This document shows, piece by piece, positions 32,918 to 40,023 of a stretch of 40,023 nt of DNA (its first letter is position 1; each line of letters opens with the position of its first letter). The notes under the pieces were generated by a model that was not told where the DNA came from, did not search any database, and saw only the letters and a program-made list of their open reading frames with translations. Both the position numbers and the translations under genes were made by a program. Origin of the DNA: Bacteroidales bacterium UBA5548 (GTDB lineage Bacteria > Bacteroidota > Bacteroidia > Bacteroidales > UBA932); assembly GCA_002425935.1 (NCBI GenBank), contig DINE01000018.1:70381-110403 (forward strand), read 5' to 3'.

Positions 32918-34189
32918 TTAAATAAGATCAAGACCAATATCCCTTCTGAAATAGACATCTTTAAAATTTATCAGGCCGGCAAGGTTGTAAAGTCGTTCTC
33001 TTCCGTGTATAATATCACTCTCCGTTACTGTCAGAGCTAGAACTCTTCCCCCTGCAGTTACAATTTTACCCTCTTGTACAGCCGTTCCTGAATGAAATAG
33101 TGTTTCACCTCTAAAATTTTCCAAACCCTCTATCGGATATCCCTTTGCGTACTCCTGAGGATACCCTCCCGAAACCATTACCAGGGTAAGTGAAGTATGA
33201 TCATAAATCTCAATCTTTTCATTACCAAGATTGCCACTCCCCAATGCCAGCAAGTGAGCGAGAAGATCACTTTTAATTCTTGGCATAACAGCCTCAGTTT
33301 CCGGGTCTCCCATTCTCACGTTATATTCAATCACATACGGAGAGCCTCCGCAATTCATCAACCCGATAAAGACAAAGCCCTTATAATCTGGACACTCTCT
33401 CTTTAAACCATTTACTGTTGGCTTGATCACCCTCTCCTCAACTCTCTTCATAAAAGCCTCATCTGCAAACGGTACAGGAGAGACTGCTCCCATACCTCCT
33501 GTATTAAGACCTTTGTCTCCGTCACAAATTCTTTTATAGTCTTTTGCTTCGGGTAAAATAAGATAGTCATTGCCATCAGTAAGTACAAATACAGAGAGTT
33601 CAATCCCTTTGAGGTACTCTTCTATTACAACGCGATTTCCGGCACTTCCAAACTTTCCGCCAAGCATCTCCCTCATCTCAGATTTTGCCTCTTTAAGATT
33701 GTCGATAATAAGTACACCTTTTCCGGCAGCCAGACCATCGGCTTTTAAAACATAAGGCGCTCTCAAAGATTCCAGAAATCGGTCTCCCTCTTCTACGGTA
33801 TTCTTTTCAAATGATTTGTATCTTGCAGTAGGAATGCCCCAACGTTGCATAAAACCTTTGGCAAAATCTTTACTCCCCTCCAGTTTTGCTCCACAGGAGC
33901 CCGGTCCGATAAATATTATATCCTTAAGGTCAGAGTCAGATTCGAATTTATCTCTAAGGCCGTTTACGAGGGGATCCTCCGGACCTACTATTACCATCTC
34001 AATCGAATTGTCGGTAACAGCCTTTTTAAGTTCCTGAAAATTATTGGGATCGGCATTAAGGTTCACCGCCAACTGCGCTGTTCCCGGATTACCGGGAGCA
34101 CAAAAAAGTTTTGTTAGCAAAGGACTTTGTGAAATTTTCCAGGCAATAGCGTGTTCCCTGCCTCCGGAACCAATTATCAGAACTCTCAT
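32918..34189 (-). CDS. purD: Phosphoribosylamine-glycine ligase PurD
   Basis: Second step of purine synthesis: joins glycine to phosphoribosylamine using ATP. The start was set at the ATG at 34189, because MRVLIIGSGGREHAIAW is the conserved PurD N-terminus; the longer frame adds 55 unrelated residues that cross the divergent promoter region. ATP-grasp elements include VLKADGLAAGKGV and PEAKDYKRICDGDKGLNTGGMG, with NVRMGDPETEAVMPR near the metal site. Length 423 aa is standard. The predicted -7 box lies only about 11 nt upstream of the ATG. Confidence 0.97.
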   Translation of the reverse strand: MRVLIIGSGGREHAIAWKISQSPLLTKLFCAPGNPGTAQLAVNLNADPNNFQELKKAVTDNSIEMVIVGPEDPLVNGLRDKFESDSDLKDIIFIGPGSCGAKLEGSKDFAKGFMQRWGIPTARYKSFEKNTVEEGDRFLESLRAPYVLKADGLAAGKGVLIIDNLKEAKSEMREMLGGKFGSAGNRVVIEEYLKGIELSVFVLTDGNDYLILPEAKDYKRICDGDKGLNTGGMGAVSPVPFADEAFMKRVEERVIKPTVNGLKRECPDYKGFVFIGLMNCGGSPYVIEYNVRMGDPETEAVMPRIKSDLLAHLLALGSGNLGNEKIEIYDHTSLTLVMVSGGYPQEYAKGYPIEGLENFRGETLFHSGTAVQEGKIVTAGGRVLALTVTESDIIHGRERLYNLAGLINFKDVYFRRDIGLDLI

Positions 34190-34193
34190 CTTT

Positions 34194-34224
34194 TTTGGGC
34201 AAAAATAATAATAAATTAACTTTG
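34194..34224 (+). promoter_or_regulatory. Promoter of the DUF4296 gene cluster
   Basis: Plus strand TTTG (34194-34197), 19 nt, TAACTTTG (34217-34224): an exact TTTG-N19-TAnnTTTG. The ATG at 34245 follows after 20 nt. The longer frame's GTG begins at the last base of the box and is rejected. Confidence 0.7.
34200..34207 (-). promoter_or_regulatory. -7 box TATTTTTG for purD
   Basis: Minus-strand TAnnTTTG match 10 nt upstream of the purD ATG. It implies a transcript start only about 5 nt before the start codon. It lies inside the spacer of the divergent promoter. Confidence 0.4.
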
Positions 34225-34244
34225 TGGCACATTTTCGGAAACCC

Positions 34245-34895
34245 ATGAAGTATATTACATACCTTTTAGCAATTATCTCATTAATTACTCTATCCTGCAA
34301 CAGAGGAGTTATACCACAGAGTGACATGCCCAAGATAATTGCAGATATGTACATGGCAGACAGGTTCGTAACCTCTGACTACAAATTGGTTCTAAAGGCT
34401 GATACCTTAAAAATTTACGAGGCTGTTTTCAGAAAACACGGATACACATCTTCACAGTTTGTTAATACTATCGACTTTTATATGACCCGCCCCGCCAAAC
34501 TTAAAGAGTTTTATGCAAAGGCAAAAGAGATCCTGGAGGCGAGAGAGCAGAACATAACCCATTTTCTTGAATCCAAAACAAACGAAGAGAACAAGCTGGC
34601 TCCCTACCGCAAATTAAAAGAGAGTGCAGGAGAGATTGTTTCATACAGTATCAATGAGAGGGCATTAAGATGGATTATGCTTCCGGAGAGCTATCCTGAT
34701 TTAAGAATTTCGGCAGGAGACTCATTATTACAGATGTATGAAACACCTCAGATGAGCAGATGGTGGGGGAACAACTTCATACAAGATACCACAAAATACA
34801 GATTGATTTTAAAAAATGAGAAAACTCGCAGCACAATACATCTTTCCCCTAAACTCAGCCCAACCGGTCTGCAGAGGGACGATAACCCTCGATGA
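34245..34895 (+). CDS. DUF4296-family lipoprotein
   Basis: A 216-aa lipoprotein from the ATG at 34245: signal MKYITYLLAIISLITLSC with the acylated cysteine at 18. The segment IPQSDMPKIIADMYMADRFV and the following helical region (RKHGYTSSQFVNTIDFYMTRP) match the Bacteroidota family DUF4296. Function is unknown; the position is periplasmic or outer membrane. Its last 80 bases overlap the next gene in another frame. The C-terminal tail after about residue 190 is basic and low in structure, and may matter little. Confidence 0.82.
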   Translation: MKYITYLLAIISLITLSCNRGVIPQSDMPKIIADMYMADRFVTSDYKLVLKADTLKIYEAVFRKHGYTSSQFVNTIDFYMTRPAKLKEFYAKAKEILEAREQNITHFLESKTNEENKLAPYRKLKESAGEIVSYSINERALRWIMLPESYPDLRISAGDSLLQMYETPQMSRWWGNNFIQDTTKYRLILKNEKTRSTIHLSPKLSPTGLQRDDNPR

Positions 34896-36003
34896 TGAAG
34901 GAACAATAGTAGAAACCGGAGTACTGGAAGAGGAGACAGAGAGCACCGAATTTTATAACGGAATTCTTATCCCGGGCTTTGTAAACTCCCACTGTCACAT
35001 AGAACTCTCTCACCTGAAAGGACACTTCAGCAAAAAAAGCGGAATGGCCGGATTTATTCAGCAGATCAGAGAGTTGAGATATGTAACAGACGAAGCCGGA
35101 CGCTATGAGGCCATAGCTACCGAGATGCAAAAAATGTATCAGTCAGGAGTCTCGGCAATGGCAGATATCAGTAACAGCTCTGAGAGCTTTAAGGCAAAAT
35201 CGGAATCTCTGATGTATACACGGACGTTTCTTGAAGTTTTTGGAAGCGAAGAGTCAGATATGCCCCGAATTATGTCATCTGTAAGAGAGCTCTCAAAACT
35301 GGCAAAAGAGTTTGGAATTGACGCTGCCCCCACACCCCATTCATGCTATACAATGAGCCCGTCGCTCTTAAGAGAGTCATCGGCCGATGCTATTGCAGCA
35401 GGCTGGCTCTCATACCACAATCAGGAGAGCTGGCAGGAGGAGGAGTTGATAATAAAGGGTAGCGGGCCACTCCACGATGACTACAAATCACGTGGTATGA
35501 GTACTCCTCCGGTAAAGGGAGTCCCTTCACTTCTCTACTTTTTGGAGGTAATTGAATCGGTTAAAGCAAATATTGACGAAAGTATTTTACTTGTTCACAA
35601 TACCTTTACCAATGAAGAGAGTGTGTCATACGCAATGGAAAGGCTTAAAAGCCTTTACTGGGCAGTGTGTCCTCTTTCAAATCTCTTTATTCATGATGCA
35701 CTCCCTCCACTGGAGCTTTTAAGAAGACTTAATGCTAATATTACACTGGGAACAGACTCACTTTCAAGTAACGATACCCTCTCTATGGTTGATGAAATCA
35801 ACTGCATTCACAAATACTTTCCCACAATACCGTTAAAAGAGATACTTGAGTGGAGTTCATATAACGGAGCAAAGTTTTTGGGGATTGAAGATAAATTCGG
35901 ATCTTTGGAAAAAGGCAAAAGGCCTGGCATAGTTTTGGTTGATAATATTGACTGGAACTCAATGAAGCTAACAGAAAAAAGCAAATCGGTTAGATTGGTT
36001 TAA
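34816..36003 (+). CDS. Amidohydrolase/deaminase, candidate aminodeoxyfutalosine deaminase
   Basis: Metal-dependent hydrolase of the amidohydrolase superfamily, subgroup of nucleoside-type deaminases (SAH/MTA deaminase, TrzN-like), 395 aa and cytosolic. Metal and catalytic residues are visible: H59 and H61 in NSHCHIE, H175 in PHSCYTMSP, H201 with nearby E204 in YHNQES, H261 in LVHNTF, and D314 in LGTDSLSSND. The MRKLAAQYIFPL start forms the first beta strand of the small domain, so this start is kept although it overlaps the DUF4296 gene by 80 bp. Since mqnA is in the window, deamination of aminodeoxyfutalosine is a reasonable role. Other deaminations are possible. Confidence 0.85.
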   Translation: MRKLAAQYIFPLNSAQPVCRGTITLDDEGTIVETGVLEEETESTEFYNGILIPGFVNSHCHIELSHLKGHFSKKSGMAGFIQQIRELRYVTDEAGRYEAIATEMQKMYQSGVSAMADISNSSESFKAKSESLMYTRTFLEVFGSEESDMPRIMSSVRELSKLAKEFGIDAAPTPHSCYTMSPSLLRESSADAIAAGWLSYHNQESWQEEELIIKGSGPLHDDYKSRGMSTPPVKGVPSLLYFLEVIESVKANIDESILLVHNTFTNEESVSYAMERLKSLYWAVCPLSNLFIHDALPPLELLRRLNANITLGTDSLSSNDTLSMVDEINCIHKYFPTIPLKEILEWSSYNGAKFLGIEDKFGSLEKGKRPGIVLVDNIDWNSMKLTEKSKSVRLV

Positions 36004-36015
36004 CGCAAAGAGTAT

Positions 36016-36792
36016 ATGTCAACAATACTGTTCAATGAGATAGTTTTTGGGCCGGTTATAAGCCGCAGACTTGGCATTTCGCTGGGAGTCAATCTGCTTC
36101 CCAGGTACGGTAAATTTTGCAATTTTGACTGTATCTATTGTGAGTGTGGATTCAACAGCGATGGAAGAGGAGACAATAAATTACCGGAGGTACTGGAGGT
36201 GAGGGAGGCAATTATGTCAAAGATTGCTAACCATGACCGCACACTTGGAGAGATAGACACAATTACATTCTCGGGTAACGGAGAGCCTACTCTTCACCCC
36301 TCTTTCAGTGAAATTATTGATTTAACCCTTGAAATCAGAGATCTGTACGCACCTAGAGCCAAGGTCTCTGTACTGACAAACGGGTCAGGGCTTGGAAAAC
36401 CGGGCATAAAGGAGGCTCTGAAAAAAGTTGACAATGCCATTGTTAAGATTGACTCTGCATTTGACCATACTGTTTACCTTATCGACAGACCGCAATTCCC
36501 CTACTCTGTGAGTAAAGTTACAGAGTCTCTTGCTGACCTAAAAGGGATCTATGTGCTTCAAACAATGTTTTTAAGAGGCAAATTCAACGGAGAGGTTATT
36601 GACAATACCACACAAGATCAGATTGAGGCGTGGTATCAGGTTGTCAGGAGCACATCACCCAGAGAGATAATGGTTTATACCATTGACAGAGAGACACCTG
36701 CTAAAGAGCTTGAAAAGGTATCTGTCAGCGAGATGGAGAAGATTGTAAAGCCTTTGGCAGAGATGGGTTACAAAGTATCAGTAAGCGGATAA
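36016..36792 (+). CDS. Radical SAM protein (COG0731-like), function unknown
   Basis: A 258-aa radical SAM protein. The CxxxCxxC motif is C35, C39 and C42 (CNFDCIYC), with a further cysteine at 44. The SAM-binding glycine-rich FSGNGEPTLHPSF follows. The opening FGPVISRRLGISLGVNLLPR is typical of the COG0731 Fe-S oxidoreductase group. The reaction is unknown. It lies 12 bp after the amidohydrolase and 22 bp before dtd. Confidence 0.88.
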   Translation: MSTILFNEIVFGPVISRRLGISLGVNLLPRYGKFCNFDCIYCECGFNSDGRGDNKLPEVLEVREAIMSKIANHDRTLGEIDTITFSGNGEPTLHPSFSEIIDLTLEIRDLYAPRAKVSVLTNGSGLGKPGIKEALKKVDNAIVKIDSAFDHTVYLIDRPQFPYSVSKVTESLADLKGIYVLQTMFLRGKFNGEVIDNTTQDQIEAWYQVVRSTSPREIMVYTIDRETPAKELEKVSVSEMEKIVKPLAEMGYKVSVSG

Positions 36793-36814
36793 CAATCCCG
36801 TAAATACAACTAAC

Positions 36815-37270
36815 ATGAGAATACTAATTCAAAGAGTCACATCTGCCTCAGTAATTTCCAACGGGGTAAAAACAGGTGAGATAGGTAAAGGTATGCTTGT
36901 ACTGGCAGGATTTGAGGAGTCTGATTCAAAATCAGATGTCGAATATGGTGTAAAAAAGTGCACAAATCTTCGTATATTTGATGATGAAGCAGGTGTTATG
37001 AACCTTTCCGTTAAAGATACAGGCGGAGAGATTCTTGTTGTGAGTCAGTTTACTCTGCACGCACTAACAAGGAGAGGCAACAGGCCTTCATACATAAGAG
37101 CAGCAAGGCCCGAAAAGGCAATACCGCTCTACGAAAGTTTTATTGAACTGCTGGAAAAAGAGATGCAAAAAAGATGTCCAAGAGGCATTTTCGGAGCAGA
37201 TATGCAGGTCTCTCTTGTCAATGACGGACCTGTAACAATTTGGATTGACACAAAAGAGGAGAAAGAATAA
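36815..37270 (+). CDS. dtd: D-aminoacyl-tRNA deacylase Dtd
   Basis: Proofreading enzyme that hydrolyses D-amino acids (and glycine) wrongly attached to tRNA. It has 151 aa. Family motifs are SQFTLHALTRRGNRPSY and GIFGADMQVSLVNDGPVTIW, which form the active-site cross-subunit pocket. MRILIQRVTSASV is the standard N-terminus. It is cytosolic and is followed by deoC after 13 bp. Confidence 0.97.
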   Translation: MRILIQRVTSASVISNGVKTGEIGKGMLVLAGFEESDSKSDVEYGVKKCTNLRIFDDEAGVMNLSVKDTGGEILVVSQFTLHALTRRGNRPSYIRAARPEKAIPLYESFIELLEKEMQKRCPRGIFGADMQVSLVNDGPVTIWIDTKEEKE

Positions 37271-37283
37271 CTAAAATAAAAAT

Positions 37284-38114
37284 ATGCAATTTAATTTCAA
37301 CCAACTGGAATCAATCAAAAAGAGCCTAAGTCAGTGGGACAGACCGGAAATTCTGGCAGCGTGCATTGGACTTATGGATCTTACATCGTTGAACACCACT
37401 GATACTGTGGCGAAAATTGAATCAATGGCCCGTAAGGTAAACCAATTCAGAGAGAACTATCCGGCATACCCGCAGGTTGCTGCAATCTGCGTTTACCCCA
37501 ACTTCACTAAAACCGTGCGTGAGACGCTTACAGACAAAAGCGTTAAACTTGCAGTGGTAGCGGGAGTTTTTCCAAGTTCTCAAAGTTTTCCTGAAATTAA
37601 GTGTGCCGAGTGTAAAATGGCTGCGGAGGCAGGGGCCGATGAAATCGACATTGTTTTATCTCTGAACCATTTTCTGGCAGGAGAATACGATATGGCATCA
37701 CGGGAGATATCAGATATGAAGCTTGCATCAGGGAGTGCACACCTGAAGGTAATACTCGAATCAGGTACTTTAAAAGAGCCTGAACTTATCTATAAGGCAT
37801 CTATGTTATCGATGCAGGCAGGGGCTCACTTTATTAAGACATCTACAGGAAAGACAGAGCCTGCAGCAACTCCAGAAGCGGCATTTGTTATGTGTACTGC
37901 AATAAAGGATTATTACAACAAAACGGGTGTTAAAACAGGATTCAAACCCGCGGGAGGCATTGTAACTCCTGAAGATGCAATACTTTATTACGCTATAGTA
38001 GAATCAGTACTGGGTAAAGAGTGGCTCAATCCGGAATTGTTCAGGCTTGGCGCAAGCCGTCTGGCAAATAATCTGCTCTCAAAACTTGAGGATAAAACCA
38101 TATCTTACTATTAG
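37284..38114 (+). CDS. deoC: Deoxyribose-phosphate aldolase DeoC
   Basis: Splits 2-deoxyribose-5-phosphate to acetaldehyde and glyceraldehyde-3-phosphate in nucleoside breakdown. The Schiff-base lysine is K185 in HFIKTSTGK, the second lysine is K221 in GFKPAGGI, and the catalytic aspartate is D122 in DEIDIVL. CVYPNF and VAGVFPSSQ are also conserved (usual VVGFPxG modified to AGVFPSS). Length 276 aa fits the longer DeoC group. Confidence 0.94.
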   Translation: MQFNFNQLESIKKSLSQWDRPEILAACIGLMDLTSLNTTDTVAKIESMARKVNQFRENYPAYPQVAAICVYPNFTKTVRETLTDKSVKLAVVAGVFPSSQSFPEIKCAECKMAAEAGADEIDIVLSLNHFLAGEYDMASREISDMKLASGSAHLKVILESGTLKEPELIYKASMLSMQAGAHFIKTSTGKTEPAATPEAAFVMCTAIKDYYNKTGVKTGFKPAGGIVTPEDAILYYAIVESVLGKEWLNPELFRLGASRLANNLLSKLEDKTISYY

Positions 38115-38149
38115 TTGTTATATAATAAGTTTAATTAAAACAAGATATT

Positions 38150-38608
38150 ATGAGAAGGAGACTATTTTTGAGCTTTTTAATGCTTACTATTGCAACTGCT
38201 GCATTTTCACAGGACTACACAAGGGCAATCGGACTGAGACTTGGTTCGAGCGTCGGTGCAAGCTATAAACAGTTCCTTAAACCCGGAAACGCAGTCGAAG
38301 GAATACTCGATCTTGACATACTTCATAAAGATCATATGAAAATTAAGGTAACCGGTATATACCAGTTTCATAAAAATATCAATGTTGACGGACTTTCACT
38401 CTACTTTGGTCCCGGAGCATCAGCCGGAATTTATGTTGGCGACTCAAGCGGATTTCTTATGGCCATAGACGGTATGCTGGGGCTGGAGTATAAATTCCCT
38501 ACAGCTCCTGTCGCAATCTCATTTGACTGGAATCCAAAGGTTCAGATTATTACAAATGCAGGTTTTAAACCCGATAATTTTGGGCTAACAGTCAGATTTA
38601 CCCTTTAA
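38150..38608 (+). CDS. Small predicted outer-membrane beta-barrel protein
   Basis: A 152-aa exported protein with a signal peptide at residues 1-20 (MRRRLFLSFLMLTIATAAFS). The rest alternates hydrophobic and polar residues in short strands (AIGLRLGSSVGASYKQFL, KIKVTGIYQFH, LSLYFGPGASAGIYVG) and ends GLTVRFTL, as in small eight-stranded Bacteroidota barrels. Function unknown. Gaps of 35 and 26 bp separate it from its neighbours, with no perfect promoter; TAAGTTTA at 38126-38133 is a near match. Confidence 0.78.
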   Translation: MRRRLFLSFLMLTIATAAFSQDYTRAIGLRLGSSVGASYKQFLKPGNAVEGILDLDILHKDHMKIKVTGIYQFHKNINVDGLSLYFGPGASAGIYVGDSSGFLMAIDGMLGLEYKFPTAPVAISFDWNPKVQIITNAGFKPDNFGLTVRFTL

Positions 38609-38634
38609 ACTATCAATAACCAAATAAATACAAA

Positions 38635-39987
38635 ATGAAAAATTACATTCAGGAGAACCAAGAGAGGTTCCTATCGGAGCTCTTCGAACTTTTAAGAATC
38701 CCCTCTATCAGCTCAATGGCAGACCACAAACCTGATATGCAAAAGGCAGCAGAAAAATACTGTGAATTCCTTCTTGCAGCAGGATGTGACAGAGCAGAGA
38801 TCTATCCTACCAAAGGGCATCCTGTTGTATATGCAGAGAAGATCATTGACAAAACCAAGCCCACAATTCTTGTATATGCACACTATGATGTACAGCCGGC
38901 AGATCCACTCAACCTGTGGACAACACCTCCGTTTGAACCTCAGGTAAGAGACGGCGCAATTTACGCAAGAGGAGCCAATGATGACAAAGGACAAGGTTTT
39001 ATGCACATAAAGGCATTTGAATACCTTGTAAAGACAAATCAGCTTAAATGTAACGTTAAGTTTATTATTGACGGAGAGGAGGAGATTGGGTCTCCAAGCC
39101 TTCCTGAGTGGGCAGTTGCGCACAAAGAGATGCTCGCCTGTGACGATATTCTCGTATCAGACACGACAATGATTGACGAGAAGATACCTTCTATCAATGT
39201 AGGTATGAGAGGTCTTGCTTATCTCGAAGTTGAAGTTACCGGCCCTAACAAAGACCTTCATTCCGGTCACTACGGAGGAGCTATTGCGAACCCGATTAAT
39301 GTGCTTTGCGGCATGATCGACAAGCTTATTGACAAAAAAGGACGTGTAACAATTAAAGGTTTTTACGACGATGTTGTTGAACTTACAAAGGAGGAGAGAG
39401 AGATGCTGGGCAGAGCACCATTTAACGAAGAGGAGTACAAACATTTCCTTAATGTAGATGCTGTTACAGGTGAAGAGGGTTATACAACAATGGAGAGAAC
39501 AGGAATTCGTCCATGCCTCGATGTTAACGGTATCTGGGGTGGCTATACCGGAGAGGGGGCAAAAACGGTTCTTCCGTCTAAGGCGTTTGCAAAAATATCG
39601 ATGAGAATTGTACCTAATCAGGACAACAAGAAGATAGCAAAACTGTTTGAAGAGCACTTAATGTCGCTTGCACCTAAAGGAGTTAAGGTTAAGGTCACAC
39701 CTCATCATGGTGGCCAGGGATTTCTATGTCCGATATCATCAAATGTATACAAATCTGCAGCAAGGGCTATCGGCGAAGTTTACGGAATAGAACCTGTTCC
39801 AAGCAGAGGGGGTGGAAGTATTCCTGTTTTAGCTGATCTTCAGCAAATTCTGAATGCTAATCCGCTACTTATGGGATTCGGCCTTGAAAGAGACGTAATA
39901 CACTCACCAAATGAGAGTTATCTGCTAAGTCAGTTCAACAAAGGGATAGAATCAATTTCACTCTTTTACAAATATTATACTGAATAA
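38635..39987 (+). CDS. M20-family dipeptidase
   Basis: Di-zinc metallopeptidase of 450 aa, probably a cytosolic dipeptidase. Metal ligands and catalytic residues are visible: H83 and D85 in AHYDVQPADP, bridging D116 in RGANDDKGQG, catalytic E149 and ligand E150 in IDGEEEIGS, and further ligands in VSDTTM and near the C-terminus (VIHSPNE). The dimerisation lid domain lies at about 200-370 (LDLHSGHYGG region). Dipeptide specificity is not clear. It is the last gene in the window; 36 bp beyond the stop show no feature. Confidence 0.93.
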   Translation: MKNYIQENQERFLSELFELLRIPSISSMADHKPDMQKAAEKYCEFLLAAGCDRAEIYPTKGHPVVYAEKIIDKTKPTILVYAHYDVQPADPLNLWTTPPFEPQVRDGAIYARGANDDKGQGFMHIKAFEYLVKTNQLKCNVKFIIDGEEEIGSPSLPEWAVAHKEMLACDDILVSDTTMIDEKIPSINVGMRGLAYLEVEVTGPNKDLHSGHYGGAIANPINVLCGMIDKLIDKKGRVTIKGFYDDVVELTKEEREMLGRAPFNEEEYKHFLNVDAVTGEEGYTTMERTGIRPCLDVNGIWGGYTGEGAKTVLPSKAFAKISMRIVPNQDNKKIAKLFEEHLMSLAPKGVKVKVTPHHGGQGFLCPISSNVYKSAARAIGEVYGIEPVPSRGGGSIPVLADLQQILNANPLLMGFGLERDVIHSPNESYLLSQFNKGIESISLFYKYYTE

Positions 39988-40023
39988 CTATTGACCATCA
40001 ATATCTTATCATTTATTTAAAAT

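Noticed and set aside
34190..34354. 55-residue N-terminal extension of PurD
   Set aside because: It crosses the divergent promoter and DUF4296 start, while PurD's conserved N-terminus begins at the internal ATG.
39157..39657. Minus-strand open frame of 166 codons
   Set aside because: Antisense to the M20 dipeptidase, whose catalytic residues are intact; the Cys/Ser/Phe-rich translation is a shadow of coding bias.
1..40023. CRISPR array, insertion sequence, prophage, toxin-antitoxin or defence island
   Set aside because: No regularly spaced repeats, transposase, integrase, phage structural or defence-type genes were seen; all larger frames fit housekeeping or known Bacteroidota families.

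Overview
The window looks like a chromosomal segment of a Bacteroidota (Bacteroidales-type) genome with moderate-to-low GC. Four things point there. The promoters have the Bacteroidota -7 box TAnnTTTG, in four cases with a TTTG -33 box exactly 19 nt upstream. Shine-Dalgarno sequences are mostly absent. Lineage-typical families are present: a PUR-alpha-like protein, a long NusB, type III glutamine synthetase, and DUF5606- and DUF4296-type proteins. The block nusB-yajC-ybbR-coaE is typical of the phylum. I cannot name genus or family. No insertion sequence, phage gene, CRISPR array or integrase was seen, and gene content and base composition look uniform, so I read this as core genome rather than an island.

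Layout. 1-3.1 kb: a 5'-truncated POT/MFS transporter, then corA and mqnA on the minus strand. 3.1-6.9 kb: a minus-strand operon of a kinase (murK-like), murQ, recR and a sodium:solute symporter (murT-like), which I read as N-acetylmuramic acid uptake and recycling. 7.0-9.9 kb: a TPP riboswitch, a TonB-dependent receptor and a PnuC-family permease, which I read as thiamine acquisition. 9.94-10.25 kb: RNase P RNA (rnpB). 10.3-12.3 kb: a small basic protein and two lipoproteins, one an M55 D-aminopeptidase. 12.3-17.9 kb: a long housekeeping operon, nusB-yajC-ybbR-coaE-djlA-like-DUF5606-rimO-fabG. 18.0-18.5 kb: a PUR-family protein and tRNA-Cys, convergent on one shared terminator. 18.5-22.4 kb: a DMT permease, an M1 aminopeptidase lipoprotein and free-Met-(R)-sulfoxide reductase. 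22.5-29.1 kb: a tightly packed operon, glnN-purM-lipoprotein glutamate racemase homologue-3'-5' exonuclease-rlmI. 29.2-31.9 kb (plus strand): PBP4-type dacB and a PLP aminotransferase. 31.9-34.2 kb (minus): purD and a polytopic membrane protein. 34.2-40.0 kb (plus): DUF4296 lipoprotein, amidohydrolase, radical SAM protein, dtd, deoC, a small outer-membrane-like protein and an M20 dipeptidase.

How it fits together. Several genes concern cell-wall turnover and D-amino acids: murK/murQ/murT-like, dacB, the M55 peptidase, the exported MurI homologue and dtd. They are not one operon, so a shared pathway is only an inference. mqnA implies the futalosine route to menaquinone, and the unlinked amidohydrolase could be its aminodeoxyfutalosine deaminase. 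The most unusual protein is the lipoprotein form of glutamate racemase. The most striking non-coding pattern is that all four divergent gene pairs have back-to-back, overlapping promoters. Five annotated starts were moved to internal ATGs, mostly because the longer frame ran into a promoter, a riboswitch or an extra segment ahead of a signal peptide. No clearly undescribed multi-gene system was found.
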